Source of the DNA: Muricea muricata
Lineage: Eukaryota > Cnidaria > Anthozoa > Malacalcyonacea > Plexauridae
Length of the DNA stretch: 64,000 bases
Direction: 5' to 3'
Assembly: GCA_963855995.1 (NCBI GenBank)
Contig: OY979717.1
Location: 44,963,544 to 45,027,543, forward strand
The notes beneath the pieces were generated by a model that did no database searches, was not told where the DNA came from, and was given only the letters and a program-made list of their open reading frames with translations. A program made the translations under genes and the position numbers. This document shows positions 1 to 8,910 of this stretch, one piece after another (position 1 is the stretch's first letter; every line of letters starts with the position of its first letter).

Positions 1-228
1 TTTATACACACCCTGTCGGTATTCTTGTTTTTCAAAGAAATTGGTTTTTAAAAATTCATGCATTAAATTCCCAACCTTATTCGTTGGGTTCAACTCACAC
101 ATGTTAAATACTAATTTTGAAATAGCTTCTTTAAAATATTTCGTTTCCCTATAACGACCTGTAGCATCAATCCATAACATATTCCTCGAAAACTCTTTGA
201 AAGCTTCGTTAAAAGGACATATTAACAT
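1..228 (-). CDS. Polinton hypothetical protein, C-terminus beyond window edge
   Basis: A leftward reading frame starts with ATG at 228 and stays open to the window edge (at least 76 codons). It begins 12 bases after the stop of the next upstream leftward gene, which suggests co-transcription with the 241-3311 block. The visible part starts MLICPFNEAFKEF and includes LWIDATGRYRET and NPTNKVGNLMHEF. I recognise no domain. An AAATAA run lies just before the start codon, as at other starts of this element. A Polinton structural or maturation protein is possible, but this is inferred only from position. Confidence 0.5.
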   Translation of the reverse strand, partial: MLICPFNEAFKEFSRNMLWIDATGRYRETKYFKEAISKLVFNMCELNPTNKVGNLMHEFLKTNFFEKQEYRQGVYK

Positions 229-240
229 TTATTTAGGGTG

Positions 241-1518
241 CTACAAAATAAATTTTGCAATTAAAATGCCACCGACTAGTGTGGTGGCAAGTAAATTTAA
301 CCCTGGCTGGTCAGGTTTACCAGATATTATTTTTTCATCATTACTTTTTTCAACGCTTTTAACAAAATTAACTTTGTTGTTTTTTCCAAATGTCATCGCG
401 TTGGTAGCGAGGGTTAGCACGTTGTTAAAACCTTCAACCTTGTTTTTAAGGATAATCATGTCGGACGGGACTAAAATAATACCTGGTGTAATTGCCATGT
501 TTGAAATAACGTTCGTGTCTGTAATGGCTTTTCGCATATTCACAATAGTTATAGACTGGTCGCTTTGGATTATCGTATCGGCGACTAATTTTTTAAAAAC
601 TTCTTGTGTTTGGATTGACATTGCTCCTTTTTCGACGATCGGCCACCGCGTTTGTGCTTGCGCACCTAATACGCAATAAATATAACATTCTACGCTTTGT
701 TGGAATTGTAATTGTCCTGTTTTCGTTAACCCGTTCGACTTATCCGCAACAAAGATTTTGTAATCATCTAAACTTTTTATGGTTTGCGCGCCTCTTTTTT
801 CGTACGAAATTCCAACTTGACCTGAATTGTTTTTACTCATGACAATCTTCGCATTCCTAACTGTACCTCTCGGTTGTTTTGAAATCCAATAACTTAATTG
901 TTCACGTCCAGAATGGAATTCGCGGGTCCATGTGTAAACCTCGGGTGTATTTTCTATAATAAGGGATTTCATTTCTTGAGTAATGTACCTTACCATTTGG
1001 TTTGGTTGTCTGATAAACCTTTTCATGTGAAAGTAAAGGTGGTACCGTGCCATGCTTGAAATAATATTATTGGACGACGTAAAATGTTTTGTGCTTATTC
1101 CGCACGAATACGTTGTAATGTAAGCGGCAAAAAGCGCAGCTAAATATGAACTGGTTGTGTATTCGTTCCCGTTGTTTTTTATGCCGAACGGTGGGAAAAC
1201 TACATCAAATCCTAATTAGTTTGTGACGTAAATTTTAAACGCGTTTACATTTAATAAGCTAGTCGGGTTTTTCGTAAACGGTTGGACCATGCCGCCCGTA
1301 CCCCATATTCTTGGCGACCAGTACAATTCTCCCGAGTATAAGTTTTCAAACGATCTCGTTGTAATATCTAAAAATTGTTCGTCGCGGACTTTAAACGAAG
1401 CGCTCGTCCCGGTGACGTCACCGGATTTCGATAAGATAACGTTAAAACTAAACCTGCTCAAATGTGCGTTCGGATATTTTTTTATAAATTCATCTTTTAA
1501 CTTTTTTTTGTCGCCTTA
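241..1518 (-). pseudogene. Polinton putative virion protein with C-terminal membrane segment, nonsense-broken
   Basis: One leftward frame runs from about 1518 to 241, interrupted by a single in-frame TAA at 1216-1218; both sides share the same frame. The part before the stop contains SRFSFNVILSKSGDV; the part after contains GFDVVFPPFG and the long 241-1053 segment. The C-terminus is hydrophobic (LLATTLVGGILIAKFIL), suggesting a membrane anchor. No ATG is visible at the upstream end. The frame opens just past an A8 tract (on this strand) that also lies at the end of the integrase gene, so the true start is uncertain. I know no named domain here. A minor virion protein is an inference from position in the integrase cluster. 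Confidence 0.55.
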
Positions 1519-2673
1519 AGGTTATTTAAGACTTTATTATAATTCTCACCGTAATATTTCCTATAAGACGTTTCGTACTTTTTAAAGTCTTCTTCCATTG
1601 ATTTAATATCCTTAGTATCTTTAATCGGGATCCACGACCGACTATCGTACCCTAACCATTTTACTAACGCCATTCCGTTCTTTTCCCGAAGTATTTTTTC
1701 TACCCTGTACGTATCGTCTTTTTTGTTAACGACAGATAATTCTTGTTCGTAAAATTTCCCGATAATCGGTTCCCCTTCATGGTCCTCTATTTCGTAAACG
1801 GTAGGGTCTCCTCAAAATACTTTTGATATTTTAAAAATTTCCTCTGTAAAATTTGCTTCGTAGCCTTTTGCAAAAACATTTTTATATTTACTAACCCTTA
1901 CCGTATCCCCGACCCTGAATTTAGGTAACGGTGGGTCCCCAGTAGCATGTCCGTATAACGTTACCCATACTAACTTTTCGTTAGTCTTGTTCACGTCTTT
2001 TGGTTTCATATGAATGGTGCTGTGTTTGGTATTGTTATAATTTTTTGTAAAACCGTCTAACACGTCAACCCAATTATACGTTCCTTTACTGTAAAAATAT
2101 TTCCACATCTTTTTTTTAAACGTTCGGTTAAACCTTTCTACGATAGCGGCTTTTTTATCAGATTGCATAGAAAAATAATTAATGTTAAAGCTTTTCTCTA
2201 ACACCAACGTTATAAAATTCTTTCCCTTCGTCAAACTGAGCAACGTTAGGGTATTTACCAAATCTTGTTTTAAAGTCATCTAGTAGTTGTTCAACAGCTT
2301 TGGTCATATTTTTTGAATCCTTCCTGTAAACGGGGACCGTAAAAGCATACCGGCTAACGATTTCCATAGCTGTTAATATCCACCGGTACCCTTTGTTTTT
2401 ACTCGCGTACCTCCCCATATCCACGAGGTCCATTTGAATTTGATCAGCAAGGTTTTTTACATAAGTTTTTCGGAATTTATGTTTTTTCACAACGGGTTTA
2501 AGCCTCGTATATGTATCTTGCGCTTCCAAACATTCTTTTACGAGTCTCCTACTGGTTTTTAATCCACCAGCTTTTGCTTTTTGATATAAATTTTCTTTGG
2601 ATTGGTAACCTCTAGAGGGAGAATAATATGTATTCCTTAACCACTGTTCGTTAGTAAATTCATTATCGTCCAT
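1497..2673 (-). pseudogene. Polinton/Maverick DDE integrase with chromodomain, broken
   Basis: Retrovirus-type integrase that would insert the element's DNA. The N-terminal part has a degenerate helical zinc-binding-like region. The DDE core follows: first Asp in IQMDLVDMG, second in AQFDEGKEF, Glu in AAIVERFNRTF. After it come an SH3-like segment (FRVGDTVRVSKYK) and a chromodomain (YRVEKILREKNGMALVKWLG, then SWIP), the usual Polinton integrase layout. Lesions are a frameshift between about 2185 and 2279 and an in-frame TGA at 1812-1814. The start is ATG at 2673, with an ATAAATAAAAA run just upstream. The gene overlaps the 3' end of the gene before it by about 37 bases. Identification is firm; activity is not expected. 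Confidence 0.9.
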
Positions 2674-3311
2674 TTTTTATTTATGTACAAATCAAATAAC
2701 ACGTCTACACCAACCGTTTCGCTAATGTTGGAATCTATAGAAAAATATATTCTGTTTATACTTCCATTTTTAATTACAACTTGGCTGTCGACGTCCTTAT
2801 AAAAACTATTTGTCCCGTTCAAAAGTTGGTTGGTTGGAATCGGGACCGTTACTAGCGTACAACTCCTCGCACCATTTGAATTAAAATTTTGGTTTAAATC
2901 GATAAGGTCGCAATTAATAGTAATGTACCTCAACCCTCTATTTACGTCCACTTCGCCCGGTGATGTCTCTCACGTCCTGCTATTTATAAGTTTACCTTCA
3001 GGGAAACCAAGTAATTTTCCAATTTCCCGTAAATTTAGGTCCGTTTCCAAATAAATTTTACATTTCATGCCGACCAATTCTAATTTTATATTGTTCCCAG
3101 CCAACCGCTTTTTTATTTTTGCAAACGTCCAGTACCCCTCTTCGAAAGGAATTTTTTGAGTTCCGCTTAAAATATAACCACCGGCATTTTTAAATTTCCA
3201 GTAGACTGTTAGGTTTTTTAAAACCATAACAGACCTATTTTGTTTGTTAATGCACGGGTCTGAATAAAGTGTTCTTTTATTACCCTCTATAAAAACAGTA
3301 AGTTTATTCAT
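2637..3311 (-). pseudogene. Conserved Polinton-type gene, putative minor capsid or virion protein, nonsense-broken
   Basis: A single leftward frame of about 225 codons from ATG 3311 to the stop at 2637, with an in-frame TGA at 2970-2972. Features include EGYWTFAKIKKRL, LGFPEGKL and, after the stop, VDVNRGLRYITINCDL and VTVPIPTNQLLNG. The predicted composition is rich in beta strands and the protein has no membrane segment. From memory, proteins of this general type are encoded by animal Polintons beside the integrase; a minor capsid role is inference only. The gene is divergent from the rightward gene at 3322, with only 10 bases between the two start codons, so the two probably share a promoter. 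Confidence 0.55.
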
Positions 3312-3325
3312 TTATTAATAAATGG
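3295..3325. promoter_or_regulatory. Compact bidirectional start region
   Basis: CATTTATTAATAAATG holds two divergent start codons, with ATG at 3322 rightward and ATG at 3311 leftward. The core TTTATTAATAAA is a near-perfect palindrome, so both genes see the same AT-rich motif just before the start. Closely similar runs precede other starts in the element. Confidence 0.45.
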
Positions 3326-3621
3326 ATGACATTGAACTAGAAGATATTTCAAGTGAAACACCGCAAGTTGAAGTTGAAGAAGGTGAAACAAGTTTTATCG
3401 AACCTGAAGATGAAAGTGTTCTTATCATTGACGGGTCCAACCCAGTTTTTACGCGGGTAGACGGACCTTCAACATCAAAAGAAATTCCAAACGTAGGACA
3501 CGATGTAGGTGTTATACGACGGCGCAAATTTAGATTCCGTAGACTCGTAGAAATAAAAAAGCCTCGGGTGGGATTCGAACCCCTGTCTATTCTATTAGAA
3601 ATCGCGCGCCTAAACGACTGA
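3322..3621 (+). CDS. Small acidic Polinton protein, 3' end merges into a tRNA-like sequence
   Basis: A 99-codon frame begins MDDIELEDISSETPQVEVEE. Its first 45 residues are strongly acidic; the C-terminal half turns basic (RRRKFRFRRL). The last 20 or so codons, including the TGA stop, lie inside a minus-strand tRNA-like sequence. The original 3' end was therefore either replaced by or overlaps that sequence. No domain is recognised. It is the first gene of the rightward block and starts 10 bases from the divergent leftward gene. Function unknown. Confidence 0.45.
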   Translation: MDDIELEDISSETPQVEVEEGETSFIEPEDESVLIIDGSNPVFTRVDGPSTSKEIPNVGHDVGVIRRRKFRFRRLVEIKKPRVGFEPLSILLEIARLND

Positions 3622-3634
3622 GCTAACAACGAGC
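3555..3634 (-). tRNA. tRNA-like sequence or decayed tRNA with Pol III signals
   Basis: On the minus strand the sequence contains an A-box-like TAGCTCAGTCG, a perfect B-box GGTTCGAATCC, and a T6 run immediately after the 3' acceptor side (complement of 3555-3560). Spacing is that of a tRNA gene. The acceptor and anticodon stems do not pair cleanly by eye: the 3' side CCGAGGC would need GCCTCGG, but GCTCGTT is present. I therefore treat it as a decayed or unusual tRNA. The anticodon cannot be fixed; an Arg-type loop TTTCTAA is suggestive only. It overlaps the end of the acidic Polinton gene. Confidence 0.5.
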
Positions 3635-3715
3635 TAGCTGAAAACCGTCAAAACAATTTCTATTTATAATAAAACTTCGTCTAATCGAGACGAGAGGAAT
3701 CTGGGAACCAGATCA

Positions 3716-3946
3716 ATGATGCTACCGACCATTAAAGATGCTATCGACCGTCTAAGGTTTCTAAATAAGGTACGACGGCATATCATATACGATAAAAAAC
3801 AATTTTTAAAAAAAGGATTAGGAATTAACGTAAATAAACGGGACGGGCCTAACGCGTCAATATTATTTGACAAATTGAAAATTACAACAGGGAAAAATAA
3901 TAAAATTAACGGTGCCACGTATAAAGGGAAAAAAATATTGGTTTAA
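3716..3946 (+). CDS. Small basic Polinton protein
   Basis: A 76-codon basic frame starting MMLPTIKDAIDRLRFLNKV and rich in Lys/Arg (KKQFLKKGLGINVNK). The frame is open upstream to about 3670, so a longer form is possible. It is not interrupted. No domain is recognised. It is followed 12 bases later by another very small basic reading frame. A DNA-binding or core protein would fit the charge, but this is inference. Confidence 0.4.
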   Translation: MMLPTIKDAIDRLRFLNKVRRHIIYDKKQFLKKGLGINVNKRDGPNASILFDKLKITTGKNNKINGATYKGKKILV

Positions 3947-3958
3947 AAAAATCGGAAA

Positions 3959-4042
3959 ATGAAGTACAGTTCAGACAAAAGTAAATCTTCGACAGTTGCT
4001 GAATTTAAAAAACTTTTAAAAAAGCGTATACAACGAACATAA
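3959..4042 (+). CDS. Micro-ORF, 27 aa, basic
   Basis: ATG at 3959 to TAA at 4040-4042, beginning MKYSSDKSKSS and ending KKLLKKRIQRT. It lies between two rightward Polinton frames in a compact array. It could be a real small peptide or a remnant of a longer gene split by frameshift. Support is only position and strand. Confidence 0.25.
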   Translation: MKYSSDKSKSSTVAEFKKLLKKRIQRT

Positions 4043-4057
4043 AAAAGTTTGTCGGCA

Positions 4058-4754
4058 ATGATGGAAGAACATACGAACATCGATATCGAAGAAGACGATG
4101 TCGAAGATATTTTAAGTAATGTTGACGAACAAATTAATGATGAAATAAGCGATAGGGTAGCAAGGCTAGAAATGACGGGCACCGAACTTCGGGAACTAAG
4201 AGGGATTTTAAATGTAAGAGGAAATTCTGGAGGGGAAAAACTTAACGCATTAGACATCGAAATTGACGATTGGAAAAAAGAAGCTGCAAAAAACAGCGGA
4301 GCAAAAAAAAACTTTACGAAACGATTGTAGAAGTTGGAGAGTTAAAAGCCGATCAAATCCAACTAAACTTAAATTTAAAACCTGAAACGGATTTGGTGGA
4401 AGAAATAGTAAAAACCAAAACTGAAAATAGCGTTCTCTTGAAATTTAAAAGGTTTAAACGGTGGGTAAGTGAGAATATTGTCGGGTTGTCGGCTGTTACC
4501 ATTTCAATAGCTGGTATTATTACAGCTGCTGTTATGAGCGGGAAAAGTGCTGTTAAAAAGGTGGCCGGGCTTTAAAATTTTTTGCAAAGTCTACGTATAA
4601 CGTTGGGAGAAAACTCGGGCCCGTTTTTTCTGCATTAGGAACGGTTTTATCGAAATTATTAACGTTTAGTGCTAGCACGCTATTATGGTTAGCTAATAAT
4701 TTATGGGCATTATTTTTATTAGTGGCATACATTATTTACAATAAGAATAAATGA
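4058..4754 (+). pseudogene. Polinton membrane-associated protein, frameshifted
   Basis: Three successive overlapping frames on the same strand look like one gene. The N-terminus is acidic (MMEEHTNIDIEEDDVEDI) and runs to an A8 tract near 4303-4312, where the frame changes. The middle part has a hydrophobic helix (IVGLSAVTISIAGIITAAV, about 4471-4530). A second frame change near 4573-4580 leads to a Trp/Leu-rich hydrophobic tail (LLWLANNLWALFLLVAYIIY), ending at 4754. It is probably a membrane or internal virion protein with two or more transmembrane helices. The final TGA overlaps the next ATG (ATGA at 4751-4754). Confidence 0.5.
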
Positions 4755-5055
4755 CAAGTGTAACAAGTGTAACCAGTGTTATAAGATTTTTTTCTGAACA
4801 TACAATACGTTCCTGGATGAATTTATCCGATTACACCCTTATGAATTTGAATTACAACTTTTAAAAGTATACCCGTGTTCGCACGAAACGATTTTAGAAG
4901 AAGGGTCGAAACATTTAACCGAGCAAGTTGAACAAATTATTTTAAATAGGGACGTCGACGGACTCGTTTTCCTCGTACCAGAAAATTATAGACCGCTTGC
5001 CTACCAAATCGTAATCGAATTGGATGAAAAAACAACGGGTACGTTATGGAAATGA
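4751..5055 (+). pseudogene. Small Polinton protein, frameshifted at T7 tract
   Basis: Starts with ATG at 4751 (MTSVTSVTSVIRFF), overlapping the previous stop. The frame is lost near a T7 run at about 4786 and resumes in another frame with FLDEFIRLHPYEFELQLL and later VDGLVFLVPENYRPLAYQ, stopping at 5053-5055. The total would be about 100 residues. The Thr-Ser-Val repeat is echoed in another small gene at 11797-11820, before the fibre gene. No domain is recognised. Everything from here to 8890 is insertion or intergenic DNA. Confidence 0.4.
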
Positions 5056-6101
5056 TTAACTTTTTTGTTAAAATTACTAGAAAATTTAATACATGCATGC
5101 GGCAACCCCTCGCCACTAACTAAGAGCATGCGACTAAATTTTCGGAATTATATGAAGTACTCCTGTAGGTTGTTGTCATAGCAACACGGCAATTGTTATT
5201 TTTTCTGTATATTTTTTCAAAATGACAAAATATTGAGTTTTTAATCCTATTTTTGTTGACAATTTTTTTTAAATGGCACAGCATTTGTCATCGGTCTGTT
5301 ATTACGCCTAATGTAAGCTTAAATTTGGTATAAATTACGACCTATTAATTACATTAATAATACGAAGACAGTCTTGCATTTACAAAACATAAACTTACTC
5401 TGGAATTTAAACAGTGAATAGACTGGATGAGTACGGCTACGCTGGCCTTTATAAAGCATGAAAACACAAGTATAAATACGAATTATCAACAAACTTGCCT
5501 TGTGTTTTACGCCATAGTCAATTGTTGACGCTTCTCTGTATTTTCCCCGAATTAATCTCTCTTCAATCTTCTTTGGCAGTCTCCTCGAGCCTTTGTCGTC
5601 GTCTACGCTCGTTTCGCCTAGCTAAACGTTGTGCTTCCTCGTTTTCCTTTCGTTGCCTGCTTGACTGCATATTTGTTGACCTGATAAATGCTTTTTATTT
5701 AATTTTTCAACAATAAATTGTTGTTAAAGTTCCCAAAACTTTTTGCAAAAATGCAAAATATTATAGAGCAAAAAGCTAACTAAAGTTAAATATTTGCTGA
5801 CAGTTGAATAACTTGAATTCGTAATTAATCAATCAACAATAGGGATGCATATCCTGTTTCTTTCCCCAGTCACACCTGTTTGTTGTTCGCATGTACGCTG
5901 TCCATTTTAGTGCTAAAGTTATGTAGCGATATTGTGACAAATCAATAAATAAATAAATAAACAATAAATTTTAAATCTGGCCAATCAGTGTTAGCCATTC
6001 ATGATAGTCCGCCATATTGTTGAGATCAGTGAGGATGACGTCATGACATACCATTTTTACTACCTAACTACCACCAGCAACGACTTTCAACTCCCCTAAT
6101 A
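5056..6101. other. Gene-poor stretch inside the Polinton, with a repeat shared with 21.9-22.1 kb
   Basis: About 1 kb without a convincing gene. It contains the microrepeat AATAAATAAATAAATAAACAATAA near 5944 and a segment at about 5985-6040 (ATGATAGTCCGCCATATTGT, then GAGATCAGTGAGGATGA) closely similar to 21935-21985. The 9 bp CCCCTAATA at 6093-6101 is the left target-site duplication of the next element. Together with 8819-8890 this may be one older inserted repeat. Confidence 0.4.
5563..5670 (-). CDS. Short Arg/Glu-rich ORF, possible transposon remnant
   Basis: A 35-codon frame beginning MQSSRQRKENEEAQRLARRN followed by an Arg run. Peptides of this RxARRxER kind occur as repeats in some animal Helitron and helicase-like open reading frames, but so short a match is weak. 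No other coding evidence surrounds it. Recorded only because it may date the repeat it lies in. Confidence 0.2.
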   Translation of the reverse strand: MQSSRQRKENEEAQRLARRNERRRRQRLEETAKED

Positions 6102-6405
6102 AACAAGGGCAGATTTCGTTTTGAGCCAATCAGAGCGTTGGTTTACATTTTCGCTCTCGACCAATCAGAATGCGTAAAACGCCAAAACGTAAACAAAAGG
6201 AGTGAGAAAATAACATCGTATTCTAGATTCGATAATTATTTTTACGATTCAAGACCAACAGATCCGAATAAAGCATGCTTTTTTCTCCAATTTCCTCGTC
6301 CGCATTTTTAAATTTCCAATTATAACACGAAATATCGATGTTTGAATAACCGTGTTTCGGCAGCCGTAAAATGGCCTCCATATTAACGAACCTAACTAAA
6401 AATGC
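6102..6405 (+). repeat. Left terminal inverted repeat
   Basis: Inverted match to 8494-8809, broken by small indels. The largest is an extra short segment near 8670-8687 in the right copy. Contains CCAAT-type boxes near its outer end. Confidence 0.85.
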
Positions 6406-6543
6406 ATCTAATTCTTTAAAAGATTTGTAGTTTTTCCACGACTCAAGTGCTATGTTATCGAAGAACAAGCCGCAGATGTTCTTGTAAGTTGGTTCTTGTT
6501 GTATTATGCCAAATAAAACTTGCGCGGAGCACTTTATTTTCAC
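6223..6543 (-). CDS. Unknown 106-aa ORF whose C-terminal half lies in the left TIR
   Basis: A leftward frame in the left end of the element, including NICGLFFDNIALESW, ILRLPKHGYSNIDISCYNW and LLVLNRKNNYR. Its last 60 or so residues are inside the terminal inverted repeat, so a second copy of that portion reads rightward at the other end (about 8497-8688). The reading frame is kept in both copies except for a few substitutions, which suggests the TIR once lay in, or still carries, coding sequence. No domain recognised. It may be a terminal exon of a gene that reads outward from the element. Confidence 0.4.
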   Translation of the reverse strand: MKIKCSAQVLFGIIQQEPTYKNICGLFFDNIALESWKNYKSFKELDAFLVRFVNMEAILRLPKHGYSNIDISCYNWKFKNADEEIGEKSMLYSDLLVLNRKNNYRI

Positions 6544-6669
6544 GTTCTTTTTTGCCCGTAATGGTTCGAACTCGATTGATACAATTTCTTAAACTTGAAA
6601 AAGGCGGGAATAATAGCAAAGCGAAAAAAGAACACTATCCTTCAACACAAAAACAGCAAAAGCGGCAAG

Positions 6670-8263
6670 ATGCCTAGATTTCAACGATCGTGCAACAATC
6701 CTCTTCACCAGGTTTGGGCAAAACGTGACAGTGAAAAGGTTATTAACCTTAAACGCCATGGTTTTTTGGCAGTCGCGTACGCTTTCGAAAAATACATCGA
6801 GGCGGAATTAGATAAGTGCCGCTATAAGATCAATAATCTTTGTACCACCTGCCTTAAAACGTGTTTAAGTAAACGGCAATTCACAAAATTTTTCCAAAAA
6901 ACGATGCTGATGGCTTGGAAAAGAAAATACAAAGTCAGGTGAGAATACCTACCCACTAAATCTAACCTACTATGTTGTTAGATCTAAAAGTGTTTAGAGG
7001 AGGAAAAATATAATTTTGTTTTCACTACCAAAAAGCATAAAACAGTATCCCCATTAGATCTTTCCCTAGATACTCTATTTATATTCTCAGCAAATTTATA
7101 CTTGAATTCATACATCACATTCACCTGTCAAACACCTGATCAGGATCAACAACAAAGCCCAAGCGAAGCTGCCACATCAACAACCAGCCAGAGTTCACAG
7201 AAGTCAACTATTTTGGACAACTTGTGCCAGTCAACTGATCATCAGAATGAACCTGAAACAATCAACAGTCAAATGAGTGATTCAACAACAATAACCCTGA
7301 GCTCCCCAAGCCAAACAATTGGCATGGACAGTGGTGATGAATTTTCTAATGGTACCTAGTTTGTTTGGTGATAGGGTTGTAACCAATAAAGTACTTCCAC
7401 TTGGATACACATCAGTGGAACAAGCACCAAGTCCAACCAGGTAAATATAAAACAGCAAACAAATAAGCAGGGGGAGGCCATTCCTAAAGCAAATTTGGAA
7501 GTGAATATTCACTCAAATACAAAGCCATATTAATGTTTGATCTAGTAAAATTTGCTGATCTAAATTATTCATGCACTTGCTTAGTTAAGTATAAATATAA
7601 CAGGGTATAATTTTGGAATATTAGTCCATAAACATTGGTGCAGAACTAAAAGGCCAGTCAATTTCTGCGATGAATCAAAACAAACAGATGCGTGAAGATT
7701 GTTTACGTTTCCTGGCAGACAAATACGGATGAGTGATTTTTCTCACTCCACGTTCATAGACAACAATAGGCTATACTCTCGGAACTTTCCTGTGTATTTT
7801 TGCCTGGCAAAAAACGTAAAGAAAGTTTACCCATCCAAATAATCTAGAATTTAATCGACGCAACTAAGTTACTTACTGGAAAGTTTTCCATCGTAGAAAA
7901 TGCGATTTGCCCGACTGCGACAAGAAAAGTCCCCTTTGGATGGTTTTCCGCGGTTGTGGACATTCTTTCCACATCGAGTGCACCCTGCCTGATCTGAGTG
8001 TTTGTCGCATTTGTGAATCCACATTGCACACGAAGCTCGAAACTCTTGGCCACACAACAAACGAGGCTGTTTCCTCTAACACTGACAGCACTCCACGCGA
8101 TCACGATCAAGATGATCAAGACGAAGACACGAGTGACGACGATCAAAGCGATGATGATGATATGTGCGAGGACCAGTCAGAAAACAACGATGCCAACGAC
8201 AGAATTACGACGTTATTGGAACGAATTAGCCTTTGGAAAATGCCTGACGCCCCACACCAATAA
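6670..8263 (+). CDS. Multi-exon RING-H2-like zinc-finger gene carried by the TIR element
   Basis: The first exon (ATG 6670, or in-frame 6595) encodes a Cys/Lys-rich segment, MPRFQRSCNNPLHQVWAKR with LCTTCLKTC, ending at a GTGAGA donor after 6938. A Gln/Ser/Thr-rich segment follows at 7091-7360. An exon ending at 7440 (donor GTAAAT) splices in frame to 7897 (acceptor TCGTAG). That last exon has CDLPDC, then RGCGHSFHIECTLPDL and VCRIC: C-x4-C ... C-x-H-x2-H-x2-C-x8-C-x2-C, a RING-H2-like pattern. A Ser/Asp/Glu-rich acidic tail follows to the stop at 8263. RING domains usually act in ubiquitin transfer. The junction between the first two exons does not keep frame with the sites I see, and the 7355 region needs a shift, so this may be a decayed or differently spliced gene. 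Confidence 0.5.
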
Positions 8264-8493
8264 ATTCTTTGAAAAATTCTAATTCCTCCTCGTAGATTTA
8301 TAAGTAAACACTCCAAACAGCACAGCTCGTATCATCGCATTCTTCTGCAAACAACAGCGCTTACCGGATATGACAATTAGAGTGATGACGAACTTCCGAC
8401 AAGCAAATTTGGGTAAATATGCAAATTATATTGTTGTGGGACTCGGAATAGTTGAATGCCGCACTCTTGTGGTAAAAGTGCAAATCTTTCAAA

Positions 8494-8809
8494 GCATTTT
8501 TAGTTAGGTTCGTTGATATAGAGGCCATTTTACGGCTGCCGAAACACGGTTATTCAAACATCGATATTTCGTGTTATAATTGGAAATCTAAAAATGCGGA
8601 CGAGGAAATTGGAGAAAAAAGCATGCTTTATTCGGATCTGTTGGTCTTGAATCGTAAAAATAATTATCGAATGGTACCGAAGCCCTAGAATACGATGCTA
8701 TTTTCTCACTCCTTTTGTTTACATTTTGGCGTTTTGCGCATTTTGATTGGTCGAGAGCGAAAATGTAAACCAACGCTCTGATTGGCTCAAAACGAAATCT
8801 GCCTTTGTT
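8494..8809 (-). repeat. Right terminal inverted repeat
   Basis: Inverted match to 6102-6405, followed directly by the target duplication CCCCTAATA at 8810-8818. Confidence 0.85.
8497..8688 (+). pseudogene. TIR copy of the C-terminal part of the 6223-6543 ORF
   Basis: Reading rightward, the frame contains FLVRFVDIEAILRLPKHGYS and SMLYSDLLVLNRKNNYR, matching the other end with two or three substitutions (for example Asn to Asp and Met to Ile). It ends VPKP then stop because of a small insertion relative to the left TIR. There is no start in this copy, because the homology ends at the TIR's inner border. Confidence 0.45.
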
Positions 8810-8818
8810 CCCCTAATA

Positions 8819-8890
8819 CGAAATTAGTAACCCTCGCCCCGGGCTTACGCCCGGAACGGCGCTTCGCGCCGTTGGCTCGGGGACTAAAAA
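8819..8890 (+). repeat. GC-rich hairpin repeat upstream of the capsid gene
   Basis: CCCCGGGCTTACGCCCGG and GGCGCTTCGCGCC form two adjacent hairpins, bracketed by CTCGCC and CTCGGGG. A diverged version lies at 22080-22112 (ACCCCGGGTGTAAGCCACTG, then ACTCGGGG), preceded in both places by an AATTAG(T/A)AACC motif. The two sites also share a motif some 100 bp upstream. This looks like the 3' end of a repeat family. A hairpin followed by ACTAA recalls Helitron 3' ends, but the matching 5' end was not found. Confidence 0.45.
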
Positions 8891-8910
8891 ATATACTACT
8901 ATAATAAAAG

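Larger units (their letters stand above)
6102..8809. mobile_element. 2.7 kb TIR element with 9 bp target duplication and a captured or native RING-type gene
   Basis: The element begins AACAAGGGCAGATTTCG and ends with the inverted counterpart CGAAATCTGCCTTTGTT. The inverted repeats are about 304 bp (6102-6405) and 316 bp (8494-8809). The 9 bp CCCCTAATA directly flanks both ends (6093-6101 and 8810-8818), an intact target-site duplication. Long TIRs with a 9 bp duplication are typical of Mutator-like (MULE) elements; Merlin elements can also make 8-9 bp duplications. No transposase is recognisable inside, so it looks non-autonomous or gene-carrying. The TIRs contain two CCAAT boxes each (GCCAATCAG, ACCAATCAG). 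It was inserted into DNA already inside the Polinton. Confidence 0.8.

Noticed and set aside
6102..8809. Element considered as part of the Polinton itself
   Set aside because: Exact 9 bp duplications and TIRs show that it is a separate insertion.
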